Below are positions 7,301-18,459 of a DNA stretch of 35,001 nucleotides, one piece after another (position 1 is the first letter of the stretch; the number at the start of each line of letters is the position of its first letter). A program made the position numbers and the translations under genes. The notes under the pieces were generated by a model. That model was given only the letters and a program-made list of their open reading frames with translations, ran no database searches and was not told the DNA's origin. The stretch covers positions 1-35,001 of the forward strand of contig JAJSAC010000018.1 of assembly GCA_024274915.1 (NCBI GenBank), in the 5' to 3' direction. This DNA is from Thermodesulfobacteriota bacterium. Lineage in GTDB: Bacteria > Thermosulfidibacterota > Thermosulfidibacteria > Thermosulfidibacterales > B14-G1.

Positions 7301-10083
7301 AGGCTAAGCACCTCCATACACCTTTCACAGAGGGTAGGATGCTGGGGGTCTTGGCCCACGGTGGGGGAGTAGACCCAACACCTCTCGCACTTCTTTCCAG
7401 GGGCGGACTCCACTGTGATGGACAGATGGGGAAAGGCTTCCCCCTTTGTATCTCCTTCTCCCTCATGATCTAACTCCACTGCCGAGACGATAAAGAACTC
7501 CCTTAAAACCCAGGGGCTGATGGTCTCGAGGAATCCCAGTTTCCCTTTAGGAAAGTGGAGGATCACCTTGGCGTCGAAGGGGTGGCCGATGAGACCTTCC
7601 CTTCTGGCCTTTTCTAAAGCCCTTGTCACCTCTTTCCTCACCTCCATGAGAGATTCCCAGGCCTGGAAACGGTCCTCTTCCAGGATGCCGTCTTGGGGCC
7701 GGGGGAAAAGGGCTAAGTGGACAGAGGGTGGGTCCTGGGGTCTTTTGACCAGGTGTTCCCAGGCTTCTTCCATGGTGAAGGAGAGGATGGGGGCCAAGAG
7801 GCGGACAAGGGCGTGGAGGAGGTGGTAGAGGGCTGTTTGGGCTGATCTCCTTTCCTTAGAGCGCTGACCATGGATGTAGAGTCGCTCCTTGACCACGTCC
7901 AGATATACCGATGAGAGGTCCACAGTGCAGAAGGCATGGAGGATGTGGTGCACCTTGTGGAACTGGAAGCTGTCGTAGGCTTTCCTCACCCGTTCTATGA
8001 CGCCCTGGAAGCGTTGGAGTATCCACCTGTCCATCTCCAGCATTTCTTGATAGTCCAGAAGGTCCCTTGTGGGGGCAAAGTCGTGGAGGTTGCCCAGGAG
8101 GAACCGGATGGTGTTCCTGGTCTTTCTGTAGGCGTCCACCAGGCCCCGAAGGATGGTTTCCGAGATGCGTACGTCTTCTGTGTAGTCTTCGGCGGCCACC
8201 CACAAGCGCAAGATGTCGGCTCCGTACCTGTCTATCACGTCTTGGGGGGCGATGACGTTGCCCAGGGACTTGGACATCTTTCTGCCTTTTCCATCTACCG
8301 CAAAGCCATGGGTGAGGACCGTCTTGAAGGGAGCTCTGTCCCTGGTGGCCACTGCCTCTATGAGGGAGCTTTGGAACCACCCCCTGTGTTGGTCGGATCC
8401 CTCCAGATACATATCGGCGGGCCACTCCAGTCCATCACGGTCTTCCAAAACAGCGGCATGGCTGGTGCCTGAGTCGAACCAGACGTCCAGGATGTCTTCA
8501 ATCTTTTTGAACTCGTCACATCCACACTCGGGACAGGAGTAGTCAGGGGGCAGGAAATCTTTGGGTGGACGGCGGAACCACACGTCGGCCCCCTCCTTTT
8601 CCGTGAGATCCACCACTTTTTGGAATAGTTCTTTGGTGGCAACTACGTGGCCACACTCTTGGCACAGGAGGACGGTGATGGGGACTCCCCAGGCCCTCTG
8701 GCGGGAGATGCACCAGTCGGGTCTGTCCCTCACCATGTCCTTGATCCGGTGTTTACCCCAGGAAGGCACCCACTTCACCCTTTCGATCTCTTCCAGACAT
8801 CTCTTACGTAGGTCTCTGGCGTCCATGGAGATGAACCACTGGGGGGTGGCCCTGAAGATGACGGGCTCTTTACATCGCCAGCAGTGGGGGTAGGAGTGGG
8901 TGATGGGTTCTTCTAAGAGGAGGAGGCCTTTCTCCTTTAGCAGACTGGTCACCATGGGGTTGGCCTCCCACACCAGCACTCCCTGGAGGGGACTCACGGT
9001 TTCGTCAAAGGTGCCGTCATCCTTCACAGGATTGTAGACTTCCAGCCCATAGGCCAGGCCTGACTCGTAGTCCTCTTGGCCATGGCCCGGGGCGGTGTGA
9101 ACGCATCCTGTGCCCTGGACCAAGGTCACGTAATCGGCTAGGATGATCACCGACTCCCTTGCCTCAAAGGGATGGAGACATTTCAAGCCTTCAAGGACGT
9201 TGCCCTTGGTTTCCCCCAGGATCCGGTGGTCCGTTATACCCAGTTTCCCTGTGACTTCTTCCACCAGGCCTTTGGCCATTATCCAGGCCTCGTCATTCAC
9301 TTCCAGGGCTACGTAGTCTAGGTGGGGATGGAGGGCTATGGCCAGGTTGGCGGGAAGGGTCCAAGGGGTGGTGGTCCAAATGAGGACATAGACCTTTTTG
9401 CCCTTTACTTGGGGGAAGACCCGGGTGAAGTCGTCTTTGGCAGGGAACTTCACGTAGATGGAGGGAGAGGTGTGATCCCCGTACTCAACCTCGGCCTCGG
9501 CTAGGGCTGTTTGGCAGCTGATGCACCAGTAGACGGGCTTTTTGCCCTGGTAGATGAGGCCCTTTTCGAAGAACTTACCCAGTTCTTTTACAATGATGGC
9601 CTCGTAACGGTAATCCATGGTGATGTAGGGGTTCTCCCAATCGCCGAAGATACCCAGTCGTTTGAACTCTTTCCTTTGGATATTGATGAACCTGTCGGCG
9701 TACTCCCGGCACACCTGGCGGATCTGGTCCTTGGTCATATCCCTCTTTTGGGGTCCCAGCTCTTTTTCCACCTGGTGTTCTATGGGGAGGCCGTGGCAGT
9801 CCCAGCCGGGCACGTAGGGAATGTCATAGCCTTCCATGGCCTTGGACTTGTTAATGAAATCCTTGAGTATCTTATTGAGGGCATGGCCTATGTGGATATG
9901 GCCGTTGGCATAGGGAGGACCGTCGTGGAGAATATAGAGGGGTTGCCCTTTCCTTTCCTCCCTCAGTTTCCTGTAAATGTCTATCTCTTCCCATCTCTTC
10001 AGGAACTTGGGCTCTCGTTTGCTCAGCCTGGCCTCCATGGGAAAGGCCGTCTTGGGAAGGTTCAGGGTGTCCTTATAGTCCAT
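7297..10083 (-). CDS. ileS: Isoleucyl-tRNA synthetase
   Basis: About 928 residues, full length. It charges tRNA-Ile and edits valine. Class I signatures are GHIHIGHAL (HIGH) near residue 65 and KMSKSLGN. The editing domain contains the TTPWTLPAN block and GTGCVHTAPGHGQED. The C-terminal zinc finger is complete (CERCW...LCERC). A zinc-binding CPECGC pair is seen in the insertion before KMSKS, together with CQECG. I took ATG 10083, which has a GGAGG about 8 nt upstream; another ATG five codons earlier is possible. lspA is translationally coupled downstream. Confidence 0.96.
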   Translation of the reverse strand: MDYKDTLNLPKTAFPMEARLSKREPKFLKRWEEIDIYRKLREERKGQPLYILHDGPPYANGHIHIGHALNKILKDFINKSKAMEGYDIPYVPGWDCHGLPIEHQVEKELGPQKRDMTKDQIRQVCREYADRFINIQRKEFKRLGIFGDWENPYITMDYRYEAIIVKELGKFFEKGLIYQGKKPVYWCISCQTALAEAEVEYGDHTSPSIYVKFPAKDDFTRVFPQVKGKKVYVLIWTTTPWTLPANLAIALHPHLDYVALEVNDEAWIMAKGLVEEVTGKLGITDHRILGETKGNVLEGLKCLHPFEARESVIILADYVTLVQGTGCVHTAPGHGQEDYESGLAYGLEVYNPVKDDGTFDETVSPLQGVLVWEANPMVTSLLKEKGLLLLEEPITHSYPHCWRCKEPVIFRATPQWFISMDARDLRKRCLEEIERVKWVPSWGKHRIKDMVRDRPDWCISRQRAWGVPITVLLCQECGHVVATKELFQKVVDLTEKEGADVWFRRPPKDFLPPDYSCPECGCDEFKKIEDILDVWFDSGTSHAAVLEDRDGLEWPADMYLEGSDQHRGWFQSSLIEAVATRDRAPFKTVLTHGFAVDGKGRKMSKSLGNVIAPQDVIDRYGADILRLWVAAEDYTEDVRISETILRGLVDAYRKTRNTIRFLLGNLHDFAPTRDLLDYQEMLEMDRWILQRFQGVIERVRKAYDSFQFHKVHHILHAFCTVDLSSVYLDVVKERLYIHGQRSKERRSAQTALYHLLHALVRLLAPILSFTMEEAWEHLVKRPQDPPSVHLALFPRPQDGILEEDRFQAWESLMEVRKEVTRALEKARREGLIGHPFDAKVILHFPKGKLGFLETISPWVLREFFIVSAVELDHEGEGDTKGEAFPHLSITVESAPGKKCERCWVYSPTVGQDPQHPTLCERCMEVLSL

Positions 10084-10120
10084 GCCTCCCACCTCCATCC
10101 TTCAGTAAAGACACTGGGGG

Positions 10121-10150
10121 AAGGTAGCACCCGCCTGGAAAAAGTGTCAA
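10121..10150 (-). promoter_or_regulatory. Candidate sigma70-type promoter for ileS
   Basis: On the minus strand, a perfect TTGACA (10150-10145) is followed after 18 nt by TACCTT (10126-10121) with a TG two bases before it, which is an extended -10 feature. This lies about 40 nt ahead of the ileS start. No T-box anti-terminator layout was recognised in the short leader. Confidence 0.4.
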
Positions 10151-10194
10151 TACGACCCCGGGACCGGAAGGGAGAAGAGTTACTGGATTTTACC

Positions 10195-10216
10195 TGACAG
10201 CACCCTGTGGCTGTCA
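10195..10216. repeat. Short perfect hairpin at the 3' end of the isomerase-like gene
   Basis: TGACAGC (10195-10201) and GCTGTCA (10210-10216) form a 7-bp stem around an 8-nt loop. On the minus strand the stem includes the stop codon of the upstream gene. No T tract follows on either strand, so it is not a standard intrinsic terminator; mRNA 3'-end protection or attenuation is possible. Confidence 0.5.
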
Positions 10217-10993
10217 CTCTTGGGTGTGGAAGCGCTTTTTCAGGTACTCCAGGCTCACCAGAGCGTCTTCTTCCGTGTGGGCCTCCACCACCATAAGGGG
10301 TTTTTTCCCCGTGGCTTCCACCAGGTAGAAGATCTTGTCCCAAGGGGCGATGCCCCTGCCTATGCCCATGTGGGTGTCCCTGTCACCCCGGTTGTCGTGA
10401 AGGTGAAGTTCCAGTAAATGGGGTCCCAAGGCATGGAACCAGGTGTCCAGGTCTGTCTTGGCGAAGAGGAGGAAGTGACCCACGTCGAAGCAGTGCCCCA
10501 CCCGGGGATGGTTCACCCTTTCCAAGAGGTTTTTCAGGACCCAGGGGTCCCTGTCGAAGATGTTTTCCACGGCCACCAGGACGGAAGGGGGATAGTGATC
10601 TGTGATGTCCAGGAGACTCTGAACGGCTACTTCTGTCCATTCCTCTATAAGTGCGCCATATCGCCAATGGTCGAAGCCTGGATGGACCACCACACACCTG
10701 GCTTGGAGGTACTCCACCAGTGGTAGGAGTTGGAGCCACCTGTGTAGAGTGATCTTCCTGATGGCGGGGTCCACAGAGCCTGGATTGAGGTCCATGAATG
10801 GGGCGTGGAGGGTGAAGGAGAGCCCTGCCTTCACCATGGGGGCCAGCTCTTCTTTTATCTTTTGAGGTGCATGATCCTCCAAATCCTGGGCAGAAAAGTA
10901 GAGTTCTACGGAAAGCCCCAGTTCTAGAAACTTATTCTTCACACCACCAAGTCTCCTGAAGGGTATATGAACGAAGATCTCGTTTGACACCAT
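10214..10993 (-). CDS. TIM-barrel sugar phosphate isomerase/epimerase-like protein (AP endonuclease family 2 fold)
   Basis: About 259 residues. The metal-site residues of the xylose-isomerase-like barrel are visible: VVVHPGFDH, VAVENIFDRD (Glu ligand), HCFDVGHF, ELHLHDNRGDRDTHMGIGRG (the repeated H.HDN..DTH..IG.G motif) and VVEAHTEED. The family includes sugar epimerases and endonuclease IV-like enzymes; the substrate cannot be named. The frame is open for another 100 codons upstream, but ATG 10993, with GGAGGTGG just before it, is the sensible start and the upstream sequence has no homology. It precedes ileS on the same strand with a 130-nt gap holding a separate promoter candidate. Confidence 0.8.
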   Translation of the reverse strand: MVSNEIFVHIPFRRLGGVKNKFLELGLSVELYFSAQDLEDHAPQKIKEELAPMVKAGLSFTLHAPFMDLNPGSVDPAIRKITLHRWLQLLPLVEYLQARCVVVHPGFDHWRYGALIEEWTEVAVQSLLDITDHYPPSVLVAVENIFDRDPWVLKNLLERVNHPRVGHCFDVGHFLLFAKTDLDTWFHALGPHLLELHLHDNRGDRDTHMGIGRGIAPWDKIFYLVEATGKKPLMVVEAHTEEDALVSLEYLKKRFHTQE

Positions 10994-11122
10994 CCACCTC
11001 CGAGGCAGGAGAGATAACACATCACCGGTCCTAAGGGAAGGAGGCGTGGGCAAGGTTTTTCCCTTTAATATCCATTCTTTGGGCATTATATAGGTGGAGA
11101 GCCGACGGCGAGAGGGGGGGAT

Positions 11123-11875
11123 ATGGAGGAGAGAGGAGTGCTCATGAATTGGGGTTACATGGCCTACCTTGAGGGGGGAGAGGGGCACCCTTTGGTTTTT
11201 GTCCACGGGGCCGGGAATAACGCCTGGGTGTGGGGCCGGGTCCTCGAAGACCTGGAGGTGGATCACAGGGTTATAGCCTTGGATCTTCCCGGTCATGGGA
11301 GGTCCAGCTGTAAGCTGGAAGAGACTGTGGAGGGTTATGCTTTCAGGGTGGAGGAGTTTTTAGAGGCATTGAATTTGGAGGACGTGCTTTTAGTAGGCCA
11401 TTCCATGGGAGGAGCCATAGTGATAAAGACGGTGCCCCGGTGCGCCAGAGTGACGGGGGTCGTTCTGGTGGGTACTGGAGCGGTTTTGGAGGTGAACCCC
11501 AAGCTCCTCGAGGGCCTTAGAGAGAATTTTGAGGGCTCGGTGGCCACGATGGCCCGGTGGTGTTTCTCAAAGGGTGTGGCCTCGGAGTTGTTGGGGGATG
11601 CCAGGGGAATGATGCTCCAGGCCGGTAGGGAGGTCCTTTACCGGGATATGTATGCCTGCTCCATTTACTCCGGTGGAGAGGAGCTCAGGGACCTCTCCCT
11701 TCCCACTTTGGTGGTATGTGGAGAGAAGGACGTGATGACGCCGCCCCCCTTGTCCCAAGATCTTGTGGAGAGGATAAAGGGCGCCCGTCTGGTGCTCATC
11801 CCAAATAGTGGGCACATGGTTCATCTGGAACGGCCCGTGGAGTTGGCCGAGGCCATTAGGTGTTTTCTCTCTTGA
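11123..11875 (+). CDS. Alpha/beta hydrolase
   Basis: About 250 residues. It has the standard alpha/beta hydrolase layout: oxyanion segment VFVHGAGNNAWVW, DLPGHGRSS, nucleophile elbow VGHSMGG, the acidic residue in VVCGEKDVMTPP and the catalytic His in PNSGHMVHLERP. Substrate unknown; family members include esterases and C-C hydrolases. An alternative start, ATG 11144 (AGGAG just upstream), would remove seven residues and agrees slightly better with usual N-termini. It is transcribed divergently from the isomerase-like gene and ends before a weak terminator ahead of rplU. Confidence 0.85.
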   Translation: MEERGVLMNWGYMAYLEGGEGHPLVFVHGAGNNAWVWGRVLEDLEVDHRVIALDLPGHGRSSCKLEETVEGYAFRVEEFLEALNLEDVLLVGHSMGGAIVIKTVPRCARVTGVVLVGTGAVLEVNPKLLEGLRENFEGSVATMARWCFSKGVASELLGDARGMMLQAGREVLYRDMYACSIYSGGEELRDLSLPTLVVCGEKDVMTPPPLSQDLVERIKGARLVLIPNSGHMVHLERPVELAEAIRCFLS

Positions 11876-11890
11876 GTGGGGTGTTGCAGG

Positions 11891-11915
11891 AGGCCTGGAA
11901 GGGGCCTATTCTTTT
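11891..11915 (+). terminator. Candidate weak intrinsic terminator after the hydrolase gene
   Basis: AGGCC (11891-11895) pairs with GGCCT (11903-11907) across a 7-nt loop, followed by ATTCTTTT. The stem is short, so termination may be partial. The rplU promoter candidate begins immediately after it. Confidence 0.4.
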
Positions 11916-11916
11916 A

Positions 11917-11945
11917 TTGACAGGGTGAAAGGCCTGTGCTAAACC
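11917..11945 (+). promoter_or_regulatory. Candidate sigma70-type promoter for rplU-rpmA
   Basis: A perfect TTGACA (11917-11922) is followed by a 17-nt spacer and TAAACC (11940-11945), preceded by TGTGC, which gives an extended -10 element. It is 33 nt ahead of the rplU start. The -10 hexamer is weak, but the -35, the spacing and the location between a terminator and a ribosomal-protein operon support it. Confidence 0.5.
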
Positions 11946-11978
11946 CTTTGGGCCAATTTTCTGGGAGGTAAAGGTGTG

Positions 11979-12290
11979 ATGTTCGCTATAGTGGAGACGG
12001 GTGGGAAACAGTACCGGGTATCCCCTGGAGACGTGATTCAGGTGGAGAAACTTCCCATGGAGGAAGGGGCCCAGATCGAGCTAGAAAGGGTGTTGTTCTT
12101 GGCCCAGGACGACCAAGTGAAGGTGGGCGTTCCTTATCTGGAGGGGGCACGGGTAAGGGCTCATGTCTTGCGCCACGGTAGGGGGCGAAAAGTGATGGTT
12201 GTGAAGTTCAAGAAGAGGAAGAACTACAGGAGGAAGAAGGGACACAGGCAGGCCTTTACAGAGCTTAAGATTACAGAGATAGTGGCTTAG
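11979..12290 (+). CDS. rplU: 50S ribosomal protein L21
   Basis: 103 residues. L21 binds 23S rRNA in the large subunit. The N-terminus [14 protein letters not shown] is diagnostic, and the C-terminal [19 protein letters not shown] block is the conserved RNA-binding tail. I chose ATG 11979, with GGGAGG 10 nt upstream; a GTG one codon earlier is also open. It is followed by rpmA after 10 nt, the usual L21-L27 pair. Confidence 0.97.
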   Translation: MFAIVETGGKQYRVSPGDVIQVEKLPMEEGAQIELERVLFLAQDDQVKVGVPYLEGARVRAHVLRHGRGRKVMVVKFKKRKNYRRKKGHRQAFTELKITEIVA

Positions 12291-12300
12291 GAGGTATAGT

Positions 12301-14794
<2,494 letters not shown>

Positions 14795-14805
14795 GGAGGT
14801 GGAGG

Positions 14806-16062
14806 GTGCAGTCGAAGGAAGAGGTACTCCGAAGGGTTAAGGAGGCCAAAGAGGCCAGTAGGGTGTTGGCCCGGCTTTCAACGGAGGTGAAGAACCGGGC
14901 CCTCACAGCCATGGCGGATCTTCTGGAGGAGAAGGCTACACTCATAAAGGAGGAGAATGCCAAGGATCTGGAGTACGGTAGGGAGAAGGGCCTTTCGTCG
15001 GCCCTTCTGGACAGACTCCTCTTGGACGACAGGAGGATAAGGGCCATGGCCCAAGGGCTCAGGGAAGTGGCGGCCCTGCCCGATCCTGTGGGAGAGGTGG
15101 TGAGGATGTGGCGGCGGCCCAATGGCTTGCAGATAGGCAAGCTCCGGGTGCCCCTGGGGGTGGTGGCCGTCATTTACGAGTCCAGGCCCAACGTAACGGC
15201 GGACACGGCGGCCCTATGCATCAAGGCCGGTAACGCCATCGTTCTGAGGGGGGGATCGGAGGCCACCTATTCCAACACTGTCATTGCCAGCATCCTTAGG
15301 GATGCAGCCCGGGAGGCAGGGGTGCCGGCCCAGGCCATCCAGCTCATTGGGACCACGGATAGGGAGGCTGTTTTCCACCTTTTGAGGATGGAGGAGTACG
15401 TGGATCTCGTGGTTCCCAGGGGAGGCGAGGGTCTCATCCGTTTTGTGGCGGAAAACTCTCGTATCCCCGTGGTTTATCATTATAAGGGGGTGTGTCACAC
15501 CTTTGTGGATAGGGATGTAGATCTGGAGATGGCCTGGAGTATAGCCTTTAACGCCAAGGTCCAGAGGCCTGGAGTCTGTAACGCCATGGAAACCCTTTTG
15601 GTCCATGAGGACGTGGCCCGGGTCTTCTTGCCCGAGATGGCCCGTCGCTTTCAGGGGGCGGGGGTGGAATTGAGGGGATGCCCCAAATCCAGGGCTCTTG
15701 TGCCCCACATGAAAGAGGCCACGGAGGAGGATTGGTACGCCGAGTATTTGGACCTTATCCTGGCTGTGAAGGTGGTGGTTTCCTTTGAGGAAGCCGTAAA
15801 TCATATCCATACCTACGGATCAGGCCACTCTGAAGCCATTGTTACCACCAATTATGCCACAGCCATGAGGTTCCTCCAGGAGGTGGATGCAGCCGCTGTG
15901 TATGTCAATGCCTCCACTCGTTTCACCGACGGGTACGAGTTTGGTCTGGGGGCTGAAATGGGGATATCCACCCAAAAACTCCATGTTAGGGGACCCATGG
16001 GGTTGGAAGACCTCACCTGCTGTAAGTTTGTCATCCTGGGTCAGGGGCAGATAAGGGAGTGA
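14806..16062 (+). CDS. proA: Glutamate-5-semialdehyde dehydrogenase (gamma-glutamyl phosphate reductase)
   Basis: 418 residues. It reduces gamma-glutamyl phosphate to glutamate semialdehyde with NADPH, the second step of proline synthesis. Typical blocks are GKLRVPLGVVAVIYESRPNVT, AGNAIVLRGGSEA.YSN, VPRGGEGLI, the catalytic Cys in QRPGVCNAMETLLVH, and the C-terminal RFTDGYEFGLGAEMGISTQKLH. The frame opens at GTG 14791, but GTG 14806 is preferred because AGGAGG lies 6 nt ahead. The third enzyme, ProC, is not in the window. Confidence 0.95.
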   Translation: MQSKEEVLRRVKEAKEASRVLARLSTEVKNRALTAMADLLEEKATLIKEENAKDLEYGREKGLSSALLDRLLLDDRRIRAMAQGLREVAALPDPVGEVVRMWRRPNGLQIGKLRVPLGVVAVIYESRPNVTADTAALCIKAGNAIVLRGGSEATYSNTVIASILRDAAREAGVPAQAIQLIGTTDREAVFHLLRMEEYVDLVVPRGGEGLIRFVAENSRIPVVYHYKGVCHTFVDRDVDLEMAWSIAFNAKVQRPGVCNAMETLLVHEDVARVFLPEMARRFQGAGVELRGCPKSRALVPHMKEATEEDWYAEYLDLILAVKVVVSFEEAVNHIHTYGSGHSEAIVTTNYATAMRFLQEVDAAAVYVNASTRFTDGYEFGLGAEMGISTQKLHVRGPMGLEDLTCCKFVILGQGQIRE

Positions 16063-16098
16063 TTTGACTAAAGTAAAAAGGTGATGTAGTCCATAACC

Positions 16099-16785
16099 AT
16101 GGCAGAAGAGCTGGATCGTCTGGGGATTTTTGGGGGCACTTTCAATCCCATCCACATGGGCCATTTGGTGGTGGCTGAGGAGGTGAGAGAGCGTTTTTCT
16201 TTGGACAGGGTGCTCTTTGTGCCTTCCTATCTCCCTCCCCATAAGTCCGTGGATGTGGCCCCGGCCCAGGATCGGTTGGCTATGGTGAGATTGGCTATCA
16301 AGGGGAATCCCTTCTTCGGCCTTTCCGATGTGGAGGTGAGGAGGGGGGCCAGGTCCTATACTGTGGATACCCTTAAGGACCTGGCGGACAAGGTGAGGGC
16401 CAGACTTTACTTCCTCATAGGTAGTGAGGCATTCTTTCATCTCCACACTTGGAAAGAACCTCCGGAACTCTTTAGATACGCCGATTTCGTGGTTATGAGG
16501 AGGGCGGGTATGGAGGTGGCCCTGGAAGATCTGGAAGACTATTTGGAGGAGTTTCACGGCAGGTTTTCCCAGGTAGACTTCTATTATCATGGGAAGGTGG
16601 AGGATGTTCAAATCTTTTCTGTTCACGGCCATGGGGTCGATTCTAGACTCTATCTGGCCCCCGTAGTGAGTATAGGCATTTCTTCTACGGAGATAAGGAA
16701 AAGATTGCGCAAAGGCATGAGCATAAAGTACAGAGTACCTCATGATGTGGAGATCTTTATTGATGAAAGGGGCCTTTATAGATGA
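16099..16785 (+). CDS. nadD: Nicotinate-nucleotide adenylyltransferase
   Basis: 228 residues. It forms deamido-NAD from nicotinate mononucleotide and ATP. The nucleotidyltransferase signature GIFGGTFNPIHMGHL is at the N-terminus, followed by VPSYLPPHK, RSYTVDTL, LIGSEAFFHLHTWKEP and the C-terminal ISSTEIRKRL motif (ISST.IR). It is followed closely by rsfS, the conserved nadD-rsfS pair of many bacteria. An AAGGTGAT stretch lies rather far upstream; the in-frame TAG at 16087 rules out a longer ATG/GTG start. Confidence 0.94.
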   Translation: MAEELDRLGIFGGTFNPIHMGHLVVAEEVRERFSLDRVLFVPSYLPPHKSVDVAPAQDRLAMVRLAIKGNPFFGLSDVEVRRGARSYTVDTLKDLADKVRARLYFLIGSEAFFHLHTWKEPPELFRYADFVVMRRAGMEVALEDLEDYLEEFHGRFSQVDFYYHGKVEDVQIFSVHGHGVDSRLYLAPVVSIGISSTEIRKRLRKGMSIKYRVPHDVEIFIDERGLYR

Positions 16786-16833
16786 TGGATTCCTCAGAGA
16801 GTTTGAAGGTCTTTTAGAGTGAAGAGGAGGAGG

Positions 16834-17187
16834 ATGAGGCTGGAAGACAAGGTCAGGGTGATAGCGGAGGTGCTTGAGGAAAAGAAAGGGGAAGAGATAG
16901 TGACGTTGGACCTTAGAGACTATGCCACTATAGTTGACGCGTTTGTTCTGGCTTCTGCCCAGGTTCCTGTGCAAGCCAGGGCCATGGCAGATGAGGTGGA
17001 GAGGGTTTTGGGGGAGATGAAAATTTCCCCTTGGCATGTGGAGGGTTATACTGAGGGGAGATGGATTCTTATGGACTATGGAGACGTGGTGGTTCACATC
17101 TTTTCGGAGGAAGCCCGGAAGCTTTACGATCTGGACAGGCTTTGGGGAGATGCTCCCAGCCTGCTTTCTGTGGGGAAGGAGGGTTAG
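16834..17187 (+). CDS. rsfS: Ribosomal silencing factor RsfS (YbeB/Iojap family)
   Basis: About 117 residues. RsfS binds L14 and blocks subunit joining under starvation. Family features are LDLRDYATIVDAFVLASA (normally LDLR....I.DYFVI.S), ARAMADEVE, HVEGYTEGRWILMDYGDVVVHIFSEEARKLYDLDRLWGDA. The catalogue tyrosine-aspartate-tyrosine positions are partly changed (VDAFVLA in place of .DYFVI). ATG 16834 follows an AGGAGGAGG run; GTG 16819 is an in-frame alternative. The stop is directly abutted by the ATG of the next gene. Confidence 0.9.
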   Translation: MRLEDKVRVIAEVLEEKKGEEIVTLDLRDYATIVDAFVLASAQVPVQARAMADEVERVLGEMKISPWHVEGYTEGRWILMDYGDVVVHIFSEEARKLYDLDRLWGDAPSLLSVGKEG

Positions 17188-18459
17188 ATGATCAGGGTCC
17201 TGCTGGCTGCCATCATTCCCACAGCAGTCTTTCTGTATGTGGCTATTCTCAATCCCCAGAATGTGACTTTTAAGCTGACCAAGACCCACGTCTATAGCCT
17301 GCCCATGTCGGTGGTGGTGGTGGTTTTGGTCATTATAGGCTTTGTGGCTGCCCTGGTGATTATGGCAGGCGGGGAACTGAAGGGGGTTCTGAAGAAGGCC
17401 AGGGAGAAGCGGAGGAGAAAGGAGGAGGAGAGGAAACGTGCCTTCTTCCGTACAGCCCTGGGATGGTGGAATGCTGGAGATCTGGTTAAAGCGAGGGCTG
17501 TTTTAAAGAAACTGCTCTCCATAGACTCCAAACATCTGGAGGGATTGATCCTCATGGGCATGGTAGCCAGGGAGGAGGGTAAAAAGGAAGAGGCCCTCAG
17601 TTGGCACAGGAAGGCGAGGAGGGTGCTGGAAGATGATCCTTGGCTTCTTTATCAGCTTTACTTGGACTTCGTGGCGACTGGGGAGTGGGAAGAAGCCCTG
17701 GATGCACTGGAGCTTCTATTAAAGAGAGGTAAGCCCTCGGTTGGGCTTTACAAAGAGCTTATGAAGGTCTCTTTGAAGCTGGATAAGGTGGATAAGGCTC
17801 TGGCCTTGCAGGGCAAGGTAGCGAAGATGGTGCCGGAAAGTGAGAAGAAAGAGGAGACGAGGAGACTTGCCTGGATGCTCTACGAGAAGGCCAGGGAGGA
17901 TAAGGATAGAGGGCTGATGTGGAAACTGATCAAGAGCAATCCCGCCTTCGTGCCTGCTGCGGTGGCATTAGTGGGGATGGACGGAGAGAGGAAGGACAGG
18001 GCGATAGACGTGCTTAAGAAGGCTTGTGAGACCAATCCCCGGGCTCTCATCCTCTTTGATAAGCTGGAGGACTTCTTGCTGGATCAGGAACGTCCAGGGG
18101 AGGTTATCAGTTTTTATAGGAAGCTGATGGCTCGGTTTCCCAAGAACCCTGTCATTCCCTTTGTCCTTGCCAGGCTCTATTTTTCTTTGGGTATGTACCA
18201 GGACGCCCAGAAGACCGTATCCGCCTTGGAAGTGGAGGACCCTTCTGTGGATTTCCTCCGGGGACTTATCCTTTGGAGGCTTGGGGAGGGGGAGAAGGCC
18301 TTCCAGCTTTTCAGCGGAGCTCTGGGCAAAGATATGGGCATCCGTTACTCTTGTGAGAAATGTGGTTGCACGGTGGTGGAGTGGTCGGATAGGTGTCCTG
18401 GGTGTGGGGAGGGTGGAACCCTGGTAGTGGAACTTAAAGGAGGGGGTGATGGAGTATAA
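17188..18459 (+). CDS. LapA-LapB fusion protein: DUF1049 membrane domain, TPR domain and rubredoxin-like zinc ribbon
   Basis: 423 residues. Residues ~1-65 match LapA: two hydrophobic helices (about 4-22 and 40-62) flanking NPQNVTFKL. A basic coiled stretch (KKAREKRRRKEEERKR) follows, then TPR units (~85-380). The C-terminus has a four-Cys ribbon, Cys389/392 and Cys403/406 (CEKC...CPGC), as in LapB. In E. coli, LapA and LapB are separate neighbouring proteins; LapB links LPS transport to FtsH-mediated LpxC turnover at the inner membrane. Here both appear as one chain. The ATG immediately follows the rsfS stop, and the 3' end overlaps pilC by 11 nt. Confidence 0.82.
   Translation: MIRVLLAAIIPTAVFLYVAILNPQNVTFKLTKTHVYSLPMSVVVVVLVIIGFVAALVIMAGGELKGVLKKAREKRRRKEEERKRAFFRTALGWWNAGDLVKARAVLKKLLSIDSKHLEGLILMGMVAREEGKKEEALSWHRKARRVLEDDPWLLYQLYLDFVATGEWEEALDALELLLKRGKPSVGLYKELMKVSLKLDKVDKALALQGKVAKMVPESEKKEETRRLAWMLYEKAREDKDRGLMWKLIKSNPAFVPAAVALVGMDGERKDRAIDVLKKACETNPRALILFDKLEDFLLDQERPGEVISFYRKLMARFPKNPVIPFVLARLYFSLGMYQDAQKTVSALEVEDPSVDFLRGLILWRLGEGEKAFQLFSGALGKDMGIRYSCEKCGCTVVEWSDRCPGCGEGGTLVVELKGGGDGV

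Noticed and set aside
10994-11122. Perfect TATAAT on the minus strand near 11085 as a promoter of the isomerase-like gene
   Set aside because: No -35-like hexamer is found at a suitable distance, and the match alone in an A/T patch is weak evidence.
15820-17289. 489-codon antisense frame across proA, nadD and rsfS
   Set aside because: It crosses three conserved genes and their boundaries, has no homology and a biased composition typical of shadow frames.
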